64,000 nt of DNA from Apodemus sylvaticus (lineage: Eukaryota; Chordata; Mammalia; Rodentia; Muridae): assembly GCF_947179515.1 (NCBI RefSeq), contig NC_067491.1, forward strand, positions 12,643,027 through 12,707,026, read 5' to 3'. Shown here in pieces: positions 24,754-37,253 of the stretch (positions are counted from its first letter, which is position 1; each line of letters starts with the position of its first letter). A program made the position numbers and the translations under genes. The notes beneath the pieces were generated by a model. It searched no databases and was not told the origin of the DNA. It worked only from the letters and a program-made list of their open reading frames with translations.

Positions 24754-26445
24754 CTTCCTGCCTTTTTGATGTAAACTATAACTTTTTTTTATATATTAGG
24801 AAATGCTTAGTGCTTTGACAGATTGCTTCAATTTTGCCACGTGTCGACTACAAAGGCAAAATACACTTTGTCATGCAAAAAAAAAAAACTCTTGAGAAAA
24901 TTAATTTATTATAAAATTTTATTTTAATAGCTTTTCTGGGCAATCTGTTCTGTTTCAATTTTTTTTTTCAAGATGGGTCATCAGACATGTTAGTAGGCAC
25001 ACTTGAAGAGTCAGTGTTGACCATAAAGGATCAGATAGTATTTATGGAAGCAAGATTCTATTTTTTTTTAAGTTGTAGTATTTAAGCTTCTGTAATAGAA
25101 TAAAGATCAAAAGCCAGCTACATGTTTGGAGAGACTCATTAGGGCAAAAAAAAATCAGGAACAATTTGAGATGAGTCAAAGAATTTTGATACTCAAGCTG
25201 CCTTTTAGAGAAAAAAACGTACAGTTTTAACATTTCTGCCAGGTCCATTCATTGAGACAAGGAATTACCATGAAAGTGTTGATGGGTACCACACCGAAGA
25301 ATATAAGTTCCAGTTTGGCACTGTCTGGTGATGCTCTGGAGTGTGCGGTGTGAGCCAGGACCACACCTGGTGGGAGCATTGTCTCCCTTCAGTGTAAAAT
25401 GCATACTGTGAGGAATGGAATCTGCGTCTCTTTGAATTTCCCTGTTTTATCTCCTGTGGTATTTCTCAGGTCAGTTGAGCACAGTAAATAATCTTCACTC
25501 AGCAAACAGCTCACATCGCTACCTTCCTGTCTGCTGTAGCCAATAAATTCTAAACAAACTGCAAAGTCCTTGTGGAACTTCCTAATGGGCGCCTCACTGG
25601 ACCGAAGAGCTTTTGGAAGCAAAATAAAATAATTGTCTAAGGTTGAATGTTTTGGGGATCAAGGTTACTGGGTCAGCACTAAATTTAAACCCAGCTTGAG
25701 AGACATTCTTTAATGGCTCTTAGAAATTATGGCTAAAGTCCGGTCATGGCATTTGATGTTCCTCAGGTCCATGGATGCCAAGAGTCTTCACACTGATGTG
25801 AGATGTGTCTTTTAAAACACTGAGTGTGGTTTAAAGAAACAAGAGGCAGTGGTCGGCTAGGGAAACTAGGCTCTGTCTCCAGCCCTTTTGTTGAAATGTT
25901 TTGTTTTAGCTCAGTAATTTTATTGAACTTGGAAAAACAATATTATTAATAGCTGCCTCCATTAGGGGAAATAAGGAAGCTGGCCCCTGTCAGTTCTTGC
26001 TTAGGAGTTAGAGACAGCTCGAGACTGTGGATGAAATCCACACCAATTAAAGATCATGTGTGTTTGGAACCATTTAAAAATGAGGTACAGGGCTCAAAGG
26101 AATTAGTGTGAAACCTGGTGCAGTACAGTTCCATTATTAGTCTCTACAGAGAATAGATACCAGATGTTTACACGGCCCAGAGGACACCTCAGTGTTCTCC
26201 ACAGCCTGTGGTTCTGGTGTCCTTTAAATAGACTCAAATGTTTGCAGTGATTACAGAGGGGATAAGGCTACATTATTTTACATCTAATTTTATCAATGAA
26301 CGCATTTGGGAAAAAAATACATCCTTTTTCATAGAAAAAAGTAGTTCATGTTTAATTGTCATTTCTTAAAGTTGCCTAAGAAAATAGAATTTATTTGCCT
26401 GTTTTCTCCTGTTTCTTCAGTTGGTTCAGTAATAGATGAATTCAA

Positions 26446-26537
26446 ATGTTCCTCTTCCTTTTCTTCCCCTCCCCTCCCTTCTGTATCTTCCTCTCTTTCC
26501 CCCTCTTCTTTTTCTTCCCTTCTTCTCTTTCTTGCTT
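26446..26537 (+). repeat. Polypyrimidine-rich stretch
   Basis: About 90 bases of mostly C and T (TCTTCCTTTTCTTCCCCTCC and similar) with only a few purines. Confidence 0.85.
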
Positions 26538-26589
26538 AAAAGAATAATATCTACTTCCTCCAGCTGGGAGTTTGGGAAACCCAGCCCTG

Positions 26590-26822
26590 GCTGAGACACC
26601 AGCTCGGTTCCAATGAGGACCTTCCTCGGTGGACTCAGTCGGCAGCACCATAGGCCAGCGCTGGGGAGGTGGGAATGGGCAGGTCCCTTGGGCCTGCTGG
26701 CCACCAATCCTGAGGCCAGTCCCTGTCTCACAAAATAAGGTGGATGGCACCTGAAGAACAACACCCCAAATTGGCTTCTGGCCTACGCCAGCACCCACAA
26801 ATGTACACACATGCACACATTT
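26590..26822 (+). mobile_element. B4-like SINE
   Basis: Contains the B4 signatures CCCTGTCTCACAAAATAAGG, GGTGGATGGCACCTGAAGAA and TTGGCTTCTGGCCTACGCC, followed by an ACACATGCACAC tail. Confidence 0.6.
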
Positions 26823-26829
26823 TTCATTA

Positions 26830-27090
26830 TGGTAAAATATAATAGAATTTACCACAGTAACATTGTTTGGTGTGTAGCTCAGGGCATGAAATAAATTAAT
26901 GGCACTGTGAAACTACCACCCAGTTCCCTAACCTTTCACCTTATAAAGTGGAAACTCCAAACCATCAAATAATAGTTCCTTCCCATTTCCCTTGGATCCT
27001 GGGAAACACCATTATACTTTCTTTCTCTGTAATTTTTACTGCCATAAGTAGGGATTTATTGCTTTTCACTAGGTTTAATTTTGCTGTTAG
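26830..27090. mobile_element. Ancient L1 3'-end fragment (tentative)
   Basis: TAAAATATAATAGAATTTAC, ATTAATGGCACTGTGAAACT, ACCACCCAGTTCCCTAACC and AACACCATTATACTTTCTTT follow the order of a mammalian-wide L1M 3' region. Heavily diverged. Confidence 0.5.
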
Positions 27091-28142
27091 CAGAAAATAT
27101 TTTCTTTATTGTTTGATTCATTCAAGAAATATCTCTGTAGGTTAGGTATTAAAAAATATATTAGTAAACAAAGCAGCCATGGTCTTTTGGTGCTTAGAGC
27201 ACCGTTAATTTTAAATTATTCATATAAATAAGTAATTACTAATCATGAGACTTAGTTTGAAGTAAAAGTCCTGGGTTCTCTGAACATGTTTAGTGTGGAC
27301 ACATCCTGCAGTTACCTCTCTGGAGTTACTTCTTGAGCCATATTTATTTCTGCCTACTCTACATCAAAAGCAAATCACATTTCAGTGGTCGTTGATAACA
27401 TTTGGTCCATGATTTGTTTGGTAGACCACAGTATACTAGGAATGACCCAAAACACAAAATAAAATACAAAATTAAAGTTCTCTTTAAGCCTTTTGGAATA
27501 TCACTTCTGCTTAGAATCTTTAGGAGCATTTGAATAGTGCTTTTTTATTAGCACTTCTAATATTTTCATATTTCACATTTATTTTTATTTAGAACTTTTA
27601 GGAAAAGTAACACTGTTCCTGGGATGAGTGGGTGGAGCCAGAATCCAGACAACACAGAGATCATGTGCCGTCTGGTCACCTGCCTCTTCCTTCCGGCTGC
27701 CCTCTGCGGAAGGAAGAGGGTTTGTTTCCTTTCCTTTCACACCACTCAGCCCTCCAGGTCCTCTGACTTCCTATAGACGCTGTGGCTGCCCTGGGCCCTT
27801 TAACCTTAGCCATTTCCTTTTTGAACCCTGAGCTAGTGTCTTTCTAATTCTTGAAGCACTCTTTATTTTCTTCCGCTGACTCATTCTTATGCCAAATTTA
27901 AGCACCTGTCTGGCCCTCCTTTGTGTCCTTACCTGTAGCTTGCTTTTATGTTCCTATGACTTTCAAATCTCTGGCTTAGTCTTTACTTCCAAGTCCACAG
28001 ATCACTCTGCCTTCTAGGTAATTCCTTAAGAAACTGATTTATGCTTTGCACAGAAAAAGTGTTTCAGCTGTGACCCAGCCCAGACTACAGGCTGGTTTTG
28101 CTCCTTCACCACAGTCCCCCAAATCAATGAATTCATTTAGAA

Positions 28143-28335
28143 CTATGGTTCTCAACCTGTGGGTCAGGACCCCTTGGATGGACTTCTAGTGCCAAAAATA
28201 TTTACATTGTGATTCATATCAGTAGCAAACTTTACAGTGTTGACATACCAACAGAAATAATTTTATGGCTGAGGTCACCATATTGTGAGGAACTATATTA
28301 AAAGGTCACAGCACTGGTCAGGCTGAGAACCACTG
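28143..28335. mobile_element. URR1-type hAT MITE, second copy
   Basis: Starts TATGGTTCTCAACCTGTGGG, contains TTACATTGTGATTCATATCA and AGAAATAATTTTATGGC, and ends GGCTGAGAACCACTG. Opposite in orientation to the copy at 20532; shortened. Confidence 0.82.
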
Positions 28336-28596
28336 ATTTTCGATCATCATGGATTCTGTTTCAGTGTAGAACCTTCCAACACTCCTAAATTCCCATTCCC
28401 TCTCATGTTTTTTTTTTGTTTTTTTGTTTTTTGTTGTTGTTGTTGTTTTGTTTGTTTGGCTTTGCAATCTGTTTCTGGAACCATCTTTTAAAAAGACAAA
28501 CATGATCTTTTTAGTAGTCTATAAAGTCCATAAGCAGACCCTGCATTTTCATATCCTCCAACCCCAAGAATACAAAGTTTAAAAGGCAGTCAGACT

Positions 28597-28764
28597 GTGG
28601 TTCAAAAGATGGCTCAGCAGTTAAGGGCACTTGCCACCCTTGTAGAGGACCTGGGTTCGGTTCTCAGCACCTATACTGACAGCCCACAGCTGTCAGATCC
28701 ACACGGGTCTGGGTCTGACGTCCTCTTCTGGCACATATTCCTACAAAAATAAAATCAAATATTT
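28597..28764 (+). mobile_element. B3 SINE
   Basis: AAAAGATGGCTCAGCAGTTA, AGGACCTGGGTTCGGTTCTC and GACGTCCTCTTCTGGCACAT, with an AAAATAAAATC tail. Confidence 0.82.
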
Positions 28765-30683
28765 TTAAAGCTACCTTTTAAATTTTTTCAGGTGCCACTT
28801 AACAAAACTAGATACACTCTGTAGTAATGTTTGCCCAAAGCCATAGCACCATTTTTCCAGTGGTTACTGTTGATCCTTTGTTTTTTGCTTCTTGAGAGAG
28901 GTCTTGTTTGCAGAGATGAAATCCTGTGGTCCTCATGTGGGAGTGGGGGCTTCTTGTTCTTATATTTGCAATGTCAAGACAGAGTACAAGTTCTCAAACA
29001 ATGTTAGAAACATAAACTTGTAAATATAAACTTTGTGTGAGAAATGTCTTTTCACAGAATCACTCTGATTCTCACGGATTCTAAATTCTGACTCGAAACT
29101 GCTGATCCGAACTGAGCTGGCAACACAGATGCCTTCAGAGTGCTTAAGTCCTTAGCCCACAGTCTGTTCTTAGACACAGAGCTGAGAATCTAACCCAGAG
29201 CCCTGTCACACACACCAGGAAAACACTCTTCCATCAAGTCACAAGCTCAGGACTGTATAAACAGCATTTGTTTATCAATACGCTAAAAACATCCTTCCTG
29301 TTAGTAGCAAAAACTTAAAACCTTAAATCTGCCATTTCTTAACAGAAAATATTGCATTGTGGCTGAAATCTGCAATTTTATTTTCTTGCACAAGCTATAT
29401 AGAATAAGATGAATGGTATTTCTTCCTCTCTGCAAAAGACTCCTAAAATTAGTGTCAAAAAAGAAGTAAGGAAGAAGGGTAGTGGGCCATTGCAGAGCCC
29501 TGGAGTTGGGCATATAGGGAAGTCTAATTGTTCTAAGAATGGAAATGTATATAATTGATATTCCTGCTTTTAAAACACTACATGCCAGACTGTGTGCAAC
29601 AGTTGACGTCCAGAAGAATAACAAAGAAGCTCCGAGCTCAGGACTGGCAAGAGCAAATTGATGGGACGGGGGAGGGTGGAAGCCTCAAGGCATGGTAGGC
29701 CGGGTTTATGTCTTCTTCACTTTCATATCTGAAAGGACAGATCATCAATTGTCTACATGAAAACGGTCCTGGAATACTGTTCTCCAGATACTGCTAAGCT
29801 GGCTGTCAGTGAATTGGGGCTGCTATTGAGGTTCCGGTCCTGTGGTATCAACCATTTCCCTTTTAGATATTTAAGAAACCTCAGAATAAACCCTTGTCTG
29901 TCAGCAGCCTTTCCATTCAGAGATAAGAGCCACTGAAGGAAGAAACCCACATTATGCCTAATACCTATGTCGGGCAGGTAGGACAGATTTACCCAGCCTC
30001 CATTCGTACGTAGACACGGTGATCAAGGCTCTCCAGACATGTGAGATGAGAACCAAGAGCTGGAATTAATAAGACCAGAATGACAGTTGCCCCGGAAAAA
30101 CATATCTTAGAAAATTGCACAAAATTTAAGGCAAACCAACCCTCTCATTCATATTCTCGGAAGCACTTGAAAGGTTTTGTACTTATGAACGTAGATGATA
30201 CTGTTAGGAACACCAAAGACCAAGAATATCAAGAAGAATGAGCCACCGAAAGACAGCCATGATGTGACATCACTTCTGTAGACATTCAGTGATTAATTAA
30301 AGTGGTGCGTGTTGTCTGTGGATCCAGACCTTCATGGAGGATGGAATGTGGGAGGGGCCTGTAGAACAACTGTCTTCACACCATCCACAGGCATGAAGCG
30401 GTAGAGAGCTGCTGTCAGACCTGGCTGGAATCATTACAATACTTTGTTAACAAAGAGGAGGAACTATCTGAAGCAGAAAAATGTAAATGGAGCTATCTGT
30501 TACATCCAAGTAGATAAAATGTTGCATCAGAGACATCTACTATCCTCTATATTTTCATCCTTGAAATGTTTTAATTAAAATTTTAAAAATAAAAACATTG
30601 AATGATTAAAAAAAAAAACCTAAACCTTTTATATCATCCCCAGGGGACACAAAACATACTTCTTAACAATGATGAAATGGATA

Positions 30684-30687
30684 TATG

Positions 30688-30721
<34 letters not shown>

Positions 30722-30761
30722 CATATATATCCCTCCCATACATATATATATATATATCATG
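30684..30761 (+). repeat. (TG)n with TATG and TA microsatellites
   Basis: (TG)14, then GTATGTATGCATATATAT, and after a short break (AT)n at 30740-30758. Confidence 0.93.
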
Positions 30762-30957
30762 GGAGGAGAAAACTTAATTCTAACACTCTGGTACATAGAG
30801 TAAACAAGTATACTACCCATTCATTTTCAACCTTTAAAGTCTGTGTGAAGAAAGCACAGAAGGTTTAACTATGGTCAGTCATCAGAATAAGTGGAGGAGC
30901 AACTGCAGACAGTGGGAAATCCAACAGTGTCATCCTGAAGTACAAGCCATCCCTACA

Positions 30958-31640
30958 TTCCTTCCTTTCCTTCCTTTCCTCCCTCCCTTCCTTCCTCCCT
31001 TCTTCCCTTCCTCCCTCCCTCCCTTCCTCCCTCCCTTCCTCCCTCCCTTCCTTCCTCCCTTCCTCCCTCCCTCCCTCCCTTCCTTCCTTCCTCCCTCCCT
31101 CCCTCCCTCCCTTCCTCTCTCCCTCCCTTTCTCCCTTCCTTCCTCCCTCCCTCCATTTCTCCCTTCCTCCCTCCCTTTCTCCCTTCTTTCCTCCCTTTCT
31201 CCCTTCCTTCCTTCCTCCCTCCTTCCCTTTCTCCCTCCCTCCCTCCCTTCCTCCCTCCCTCCCTTTCTCCCTCCCTCCTTCCCTCCCTCCCTCCCTCCCT
31301 CCCTCCCTCCCTCCCTCCTTCCTTTCCTCCCTCCCTCCCTCCCTCCCTTCCTCCCTCCCTTCCTCTCCCTTCCTCCCTCCCTTCCTCCCTCCCTTCCTCC
31401 CTTCCTTCCTCCCTCCCTTTCTCCCTTCCTTCCTTCCTTTCTCCCTTCCTCCCTTTCTCCCTTCCTCCCTCCCTTCCTCCCTCCCTCCCTCCCTCCCTCC
31501 CTTCCTCCTTCCCTCCCTCCTTCCCTTCCTCCCTCCCTCCCTCCCTCCCTCCCTCCTTCCCTTCCTCCCTCCCTCCCTCCCTCCCTTCCTCCCTCCCTCC
31601 TTCCCTTCCTCCCTCCCTCCCTCCCTCCCTTCCTTCCTTC
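30958..31640 (+). repeat. 683-bp polypyrimidine tract (CCTT/CCCT)n
   Basis: Apart from a single A at 31155, every base from 30958 to 31640 is C or T. The tract is built from CCTTCCTCCCTCCC-like units and is strongly C-biased. The complementary strand is the equivalent GGGA/GGAA polypurine run. Translations of it (Pro-Ser-Leu or Arg-Glu-Gly repeats) are low-complexity artefacts. Confidence 0.99.
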
Positions 31641-32944
31641 ATTACAGTTGTGTCAGCAGGTACTGTACCGTGCTGGGTGGTTGGAAATTAGTGGTGCACA
31701 GAACAAACTGCTGACGTTATTGAAGTCTGGTTCCAGAGGCCGGCATGTCTATGTGAAGTTTTTAAAAGAAAAATAACATAAGCATAAAACCTTGGAAATG
31801 GGAGGGTTAGTGAAGATGGAATCTGGAGTCTCCATCTTTGGTCAAAGGAATCGATTTAAAACCTCTAAAATAGCGTGGTCTAGTAGTCGGAGCCTTCTGT
31901 ACCATGGAGATCATGGTAAGAATGTGCCATGTGTGTGCTGTCCATAGAACTGTCTTCTCTAGTGGCTAAAGTCTTCTGCATTGTGGGAACTGTGGGAGGA
32001 TGTTGTGTATGTCTATGCTGTTCACAGAAGAGCAGGCACCTTTAATGTCTGAGTGTCGAGGACTCGGCAGGTGGCTATCTCCAAAGGACTAGTAGTTCCA
32101 AACTACTGTATCGAACAGCTCAGGTTTAAAGTGAGACAATCAGGAGATAACGGGAATAAACACTTTCAAAAAGGAATTAAACAGGAAAACTATAAATCAT
32201 GGTTGCTTGTAGGTAGGTAGGGGATTGAAAGGAAACTTTTCCTACTAAGCCATCTGCATCGTGTGATTTTTTTTCTGCTACAAGGATCTATTTGGTTGAT
32301 TACTAAAACTTATGGAAGACTAGATTGTAACCAAATGGGGTCTTTGAAGGAGAGTTGAGAGTCATCCTTTTTTTAAAAATGAGATAAAAGTTACACTGGA
32401 AATGTCAAGGATTAAGGATCTAAGCCTCAAGCAATTGTCGGCAGGAGGCCTTCCTGAGAGGGTTATTTGTCTTGGTATGGTTGGTTGAAGCAGGCAAACA
32501 TTGGCCAGGGAGGTGAAAGGGTTCAGGCTACAGAAAACCCCAAACTTAACAAAACTTGAAATATTTGGAGTTAGAGAACTGAGAGACCTAGTGTACCCTA
32601 AACAGACAGATCTTCATCCAAAGCCGTGTTCAGATCTATGTTTAAAGTTAAGTCTACATTCAGTTAAGATTTTTTGGAATTACCTTTCAATCCAGTAGAC
32701 TGAAAGTTTCTAAGATTGAAAGATCTAAGTTTCTGTTGTCTACTGACTGATCACGGAGCCCACCTTACAGGGGTTTCCAACTCTGACTCAGGAGTAGGGG
32801 AAGAACGGCGGGAGGGAGGCGGACACTATCATCCTTGTTGATAACGGAGAATGAGGCTCACATTTTGTGAACACCATACAGATGCACTCAGCTTTTGGCT
32901 TATTTATAACCTATTGCTAATTTTTTAAAAAAAATTTTTTTGAA

Positions 32945-32946
<2 letters not shown>

Positions 32947-32997
<51 letters not shown>
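32947..32997 (+). repeat. (GA)n microsatellite
   Basis: About 25 perfect GA dinucleotides. Confidence 0.97.
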
Positions 32998-32998
<1 letters not shown>

Positions 32999-35005
32999 CA
33001 GGGAGCTGAAGAGGATTTTCACAGGAAACTAAAGTGAATATTCTAAACTTTGTCCACACTATTTGAGGAGCAGCAGGCCACTGTTTGGCTGAAGGTGGAG
33101 TTACCTTGGAAGAGCTGTACCCAACTGCACTGTGCAGAAGGGCGGGCTCATTAGTTTTATTGTAGTTTAAGGACAGCCTATTGCGGTGTATATATAGCAA
33201 GCACCAAGGGACAACTTAGTGGTAATAATTTGGATCGTTGCTTTGGGCCAGAGATACCAGTGAGCGTATCCTGAACCTGTTCCCCGCTGTACAAGAAGTG
33301 CTAAGATGCAACTGCAGATAATCTGGCCCCATTCAAACGGAATCAAGGCAGGACCACTGCGCTCCCTCCGAGTTGTCTGTTTTCCTTGTGTCCGCTGGGT
33401 TTATTTGCTCTCTGTAGATGAGAATTCCTCCAAGGGAGACTATATTTATTAAAAATAAGACAAATCTTGATACGAGTAGGCTGAGATCTAAAAAAAGAAA
33501 AAAAAGTGTGCAGTTTGCTCTCTTTGAAATGAAATGATAATAGGCCCGGATCCAACCTCATCAAATAGAAACAAAAGGGCGTCTGGGGGGGGGGGCAGAG
33601 GGAGCCCACTGTTTATACAGGTTTTCACATGACTTTCCTTTTAAAAAAGTGCATGGAACGCATCCAAACAAATGATGTTTAGTTGGATGAGGAGACCAGA
33701 AGGAAAAGCCCAGAGAAAGGAGGATAGATGATCTTTCTTTAATGTCAAAACTGACATAAACACACTCCCCACCCCACCCCCCCAGCTCAAGATAATTTTC
33801 TCAACAAGACGCAGATTGCTTCAGCCTTCCCTATGGCCCTTTGAAGCGCCCGGCCGCTTCCCTCCCTCGTTATTAGCGGTGGGGGCTGGGGTTCCTTTGA
33901 GGATTTTTACAGTACTGAAGAGTTCCTCCTTTAAATACTTACACATGAGGAGGGAATTCCGCTTTCAAAGGGCTGTCATCGCTGCGGGCTCCCTGTCATA
34001 GGACGATTTATTCCCGGGGCAACGGTCCCTCTTAGCCTGATGTGAAGGCCTCACCTTTCCGGTGGATTCACTTTCCGTTACAACTCTCTTCCCTGAGACA
34101 TATCAACAACACACAACCGGTAGCCCCCTTTGTTAACGTCACCAATGACTGTGGTGGCCACTGTCCTCTTTACAAATGCCACCCACCCGTCACGGGGAAT
34201 TGTTTCTCTTGTCACTCTCCGCTGATTAAGGTTTGAATGACATACTGAACATTTGATTGTTACTTATTTATTTATTTTTACAGCTGCCTTTCTTCTACAA
34301 ATAGACTAGTCAGCCACTGTTTCTTTGAGAACCTCCCCGCCATTCTATGCCCCCCCCCACCCCCAGATGCTCTGTTTTTAAATACGGTCTTCCAGAAATT
34401 TCTTTGAACATTTAGTTCAGGTTGAGAAAATGCCTATCTTTATGGCCAACCAGATTGTTAGATACTCAGATTTAACTGAGTTTCTTTATCACATGAGGAT
34501 GAACTGAGTTGCTTTGTCTTTGTGGTGTTTTAGATAAATGAATAAAAATGTATGTAGTCTCTTAAAGAGATGTGCTCTCATTGTGACTTTTGGATTTTTC
34601 CCCTTTGAATAGTTTGGTCACTAGAAAACAACTAGTGTTTATCATTCATTCATTCTTCATTCAATGTGCTTCCAGAGGCAAAGTCAGCTCATTCACATAG
34701 GACATTAAAGTACTTTGGTAAAAACACAATCTCCTTCCCAGTAGTCTACTCAGAAGAAAGAGCCCTCAGCAGTTGAGAGAGGCATTTTAGGTAGGGTGTG
34801 AGGAGGCTCCTGGAGGGAGGCAGATGATCAGGTTCTTCTGCCTACATCTTCCCTGCCCTCTGCTCGATCCCCAAAAGTCCCGCAGAATGCTTGGCCTAAA
34901 TGTTCCGCATGTCTCTGCTACCCCTTGTACATAAGGAAACAAAGAAACCCCATCCATGCAGGGGGCTTGGCCTAATTCATGGTGACGAGCTAGTGTGAGA
35001 AAGGA

Positions 35006-35452
35006 GTGTGTGTGTGTGTGTATGTATATGTATGTGGTGTGTGTAGGTGTGTATGTGGTATGTGTGTGTGTGTGTATGTGTGTGGTGTGTGGAATGTGTA
35101 TGGTATGTGTGTATGTGGTTATGTGTGGTATGTGTGTGTATGGTGTGTATGTGTGTGGTGTGTGTGTGTGGTATGTGTATGGTATGTGTGTATGTGGTTA
35201 TGTGTGGTATGTGTGTGTATGGTGTGTATGTGTGTGGTGTGTGTGTGTGTGGTGTGTGTGTGTGTGGTGTGGTGTGTATGGTGTATATGTGTGGTATGTA
35301 TATGTGTGTGTGGTGTGTATGTGTGTGTGTATAAAATGTGTGTGGGTGTGTGTATATGGTGTATGTGTGTTTGTGTATGTGTATGTATGTGTGTGGTATG
35401 TGTATGTGTGCATATGTGATATGTGGGGTGTATCTGTGTGTGTGTCTGTGTG
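35006..35452 (+). repeat. 447-bp TG-rich tract with nested repeats
   Basis: TG, TATG and GGTATG units with a duplicated block: GTATGGTATGTGTGTATGTG occurs near 35098 and again near 35178. Sense-strand TG throughout. Confidence 0.97.
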
Positions 35453-35622
35453 CTGGGCTTCGATTATTCACCCCCTTGCTTACTACCTCCTGGGGCTTAC
35501 GGTGGTGGGCAGCCATACTTTCTGAGCAGTGCCATTGTGAGGCTGCCTTTGGGCACTTATCACCCGGGAGAGGGCACAGAGAGAAGCCAGCGAATCAGAG
35601 CCAGAGAGACAGAGAAGATGAG

Positions 35623-35846
35623 GCCGTGTAGTGAGAGCACAGCAGAGAGGGGAGCAGTAGGCCGTGTAGTGAGAGCACAGCAGAGAGGGGGGCAGTAGGC
35701 CGTGTAGTGAGAGCACAGCAGAGGGGGGCAGTAGGCTGTGTAGTGAGAGCACAGCAGAGAGGGGAGCAGTAGGCCGTGTAGTGAGAGCACAGCAGAGAGG
35801 GGAGCAGTAGGCCATGTAGTGAGAGCACAGCAGAGGGGGGCAGTAG
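35623..35846 (+). repeat. 38/38/36-bp higher-order minisatellite (six units)
   Basis: Units begin GCCGTGTAGTGAGAGCACAG and end in AGAGGGGAGCAGTAG-type sequence. Their lengths are 38, 38, 36, 38, 38, 36, and the 36-mers share the same AG deletion. The array is therefore two copies of a 112-bp higher-order unit. Confidence 0.96.
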
Positions 35847-36715
35847 CCATGACTCCATTCCTAGCGTGAAGTTTGGAAATAGGAATATGCGGAGTCTCAT
35901 CTTTCACCTTTGTCCTACTGAGTCAAGTCCCAAGGATTCCACAGATACCCCACCCTGGCATTGATGGCCTTGAGCTACTCCCAAATGTGTTATGCCACGG
36001 ATGGGCTAAAAGGACAATATACAGCATTTTCTTCCTTTTCCAAGGTAAATGACATTTATCAATGTCCTTAAGTCTGACCCTGAAACTTAGCCTCACTAGC
36101 AACTGGCACTTCTGTGGTTTAACAGAGAACACCCGAATGTGTGAAGCAGTCACTGTAAACCAAAACAGCGCAGCCTATCAACAAAGTCCTTTTAGAGTTT
36201 AATTACAGTGAGTAATGGGGGACTTTGAGCAGCAGGTCTCAGAAGAATGAAGTTCTGAGGTGGTAAGGAAGATGACGTTCTGAGGTTGCATGGGGGTTGG
36301 TAGCAGTCCTGAGTCCGCGTGGAGGAACTGGAAGTGCTTTCTGCTCACACTGTTAACTGTAGCAATGACTGGAAAGCCCTAACTCATATAGAGTCGGGGA
36401 CATGAGAGTTTGGGCAACTTTCTTAGAAAAATTTGGCAGAAGCTAGTTTGTTTGAAACTGGAAATCGTTACTGTTGGCGTTTGCAGACTCTTTTCTTTCA
36501 GTGTGTGCGTTACAACGAAGCATCTCTGTCTTTCTGTGGGAACAAATGGCCTCTGAGAGAGAAAACAGTAGTTACACCAGTGGGCCAGCAGTTCTTAGCT
36601 GTCATAGTCCGGGTGCCCAGAACTCAGGACCTCCACACATCTTTGGAAGAAATGTTACAAAAACAAAAATAGACAAACCAAACTGTGCGCTCCACTCACC
36701 CAGAGTTTCTGGGAA

Positions 36716-36716
<1 letters not shown>

Positions 36717-36754
<38 letters not shown>
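36717..36754 (+). repeat. (TG)n microsatellite
   Basis: About 18 perfect TG dinucleotides, roughly 500 bases upstream of the 98-nt Msrb3 exon. Confidence 0.96.
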
Positions 36755-36757
<3 letters not shown>

Positions 36758-37253
36758 AAAGACTGGAATTCATGAAAATGTGAGGGAGAGATGCTCTTTG
36801 AGAAATAATGCTGAGATTTTCCCAGGAAGTGAGCAAGACTTTTACCTATAACATACGTGCTGTGTGCCAGACATACTTTAGACTAGGAAAGAAATTAGAG
36901 TTAGTGGGCAGGCTTGCTACCCCTTTTATTTTAACCATATGGAACTTAGAATCTAAAAGACATGATTTCCTAAAGAAGTATGGGATAGTTAAAATGTTAA
37001 CATCCAAACCGAATGGTTATTTCGGAAACTGCCACAACGGAGGGTCAGTAGTGCTTCTAAGTCAAGCCTGGTGACTCTGAAGACAAGAGCAAGTGGCCAC
37101 AGAGCATTCTAAACTTCAACACTCTCGGAAACTAATGACTCAGGACTGTCGCAGGAAACGCCTTGCTTCATTAGCTGCACTGTTGTTGAGATTTGCATCC
37201 TAACACAAGTTTTTGTCTCTTCTCTTTTGGTCCCTGTGCCTGTCACACCCCAG

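Larger units (their letters stand above)
434..37253 (+). other. Msrb3: Msrb3 intron of 36.8 kb between the microexon and the 98-nt exon
   Basis: Bounded by GTATGT and CACCCCAG. No further coding exon was recognised in it. Named repeats are listed separately. The remaining stretches (for example 550-2820, 3780-5200, 5720-7390, 10140-16230, 16420-19090, 24760-26450, 27150-28140, 28770-30680, 31645-35000 and 35850-36700) are AT-rich intronic sequence with short homopolymers and no recognisable gene. The intron is unusually rich in TG tracts on the transcribed-sense strand and in minisatellites. Confidence 0.9.

Noticed and set aside
30871..31776. A 301-codon open frame rich in Leu-Pro-Pro-Ser and, on the other strand, a 229-codon Arg-Glu-Gly frame
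   Set aside because: Both arise because the CCTT/CCCT tract lacks stop codons in most frames. No homology, initiation context or exon structure supports a protein.
36433..36851. 79- and 125-codon open frames upstream of the 98-nt Msrb3 exon as an alternative exon
   Set aside because: No homology to MSRB3 isoforms known to me, one of the frames runs through a TG repeat, and no convincing acceptor/donor pair brackets them.
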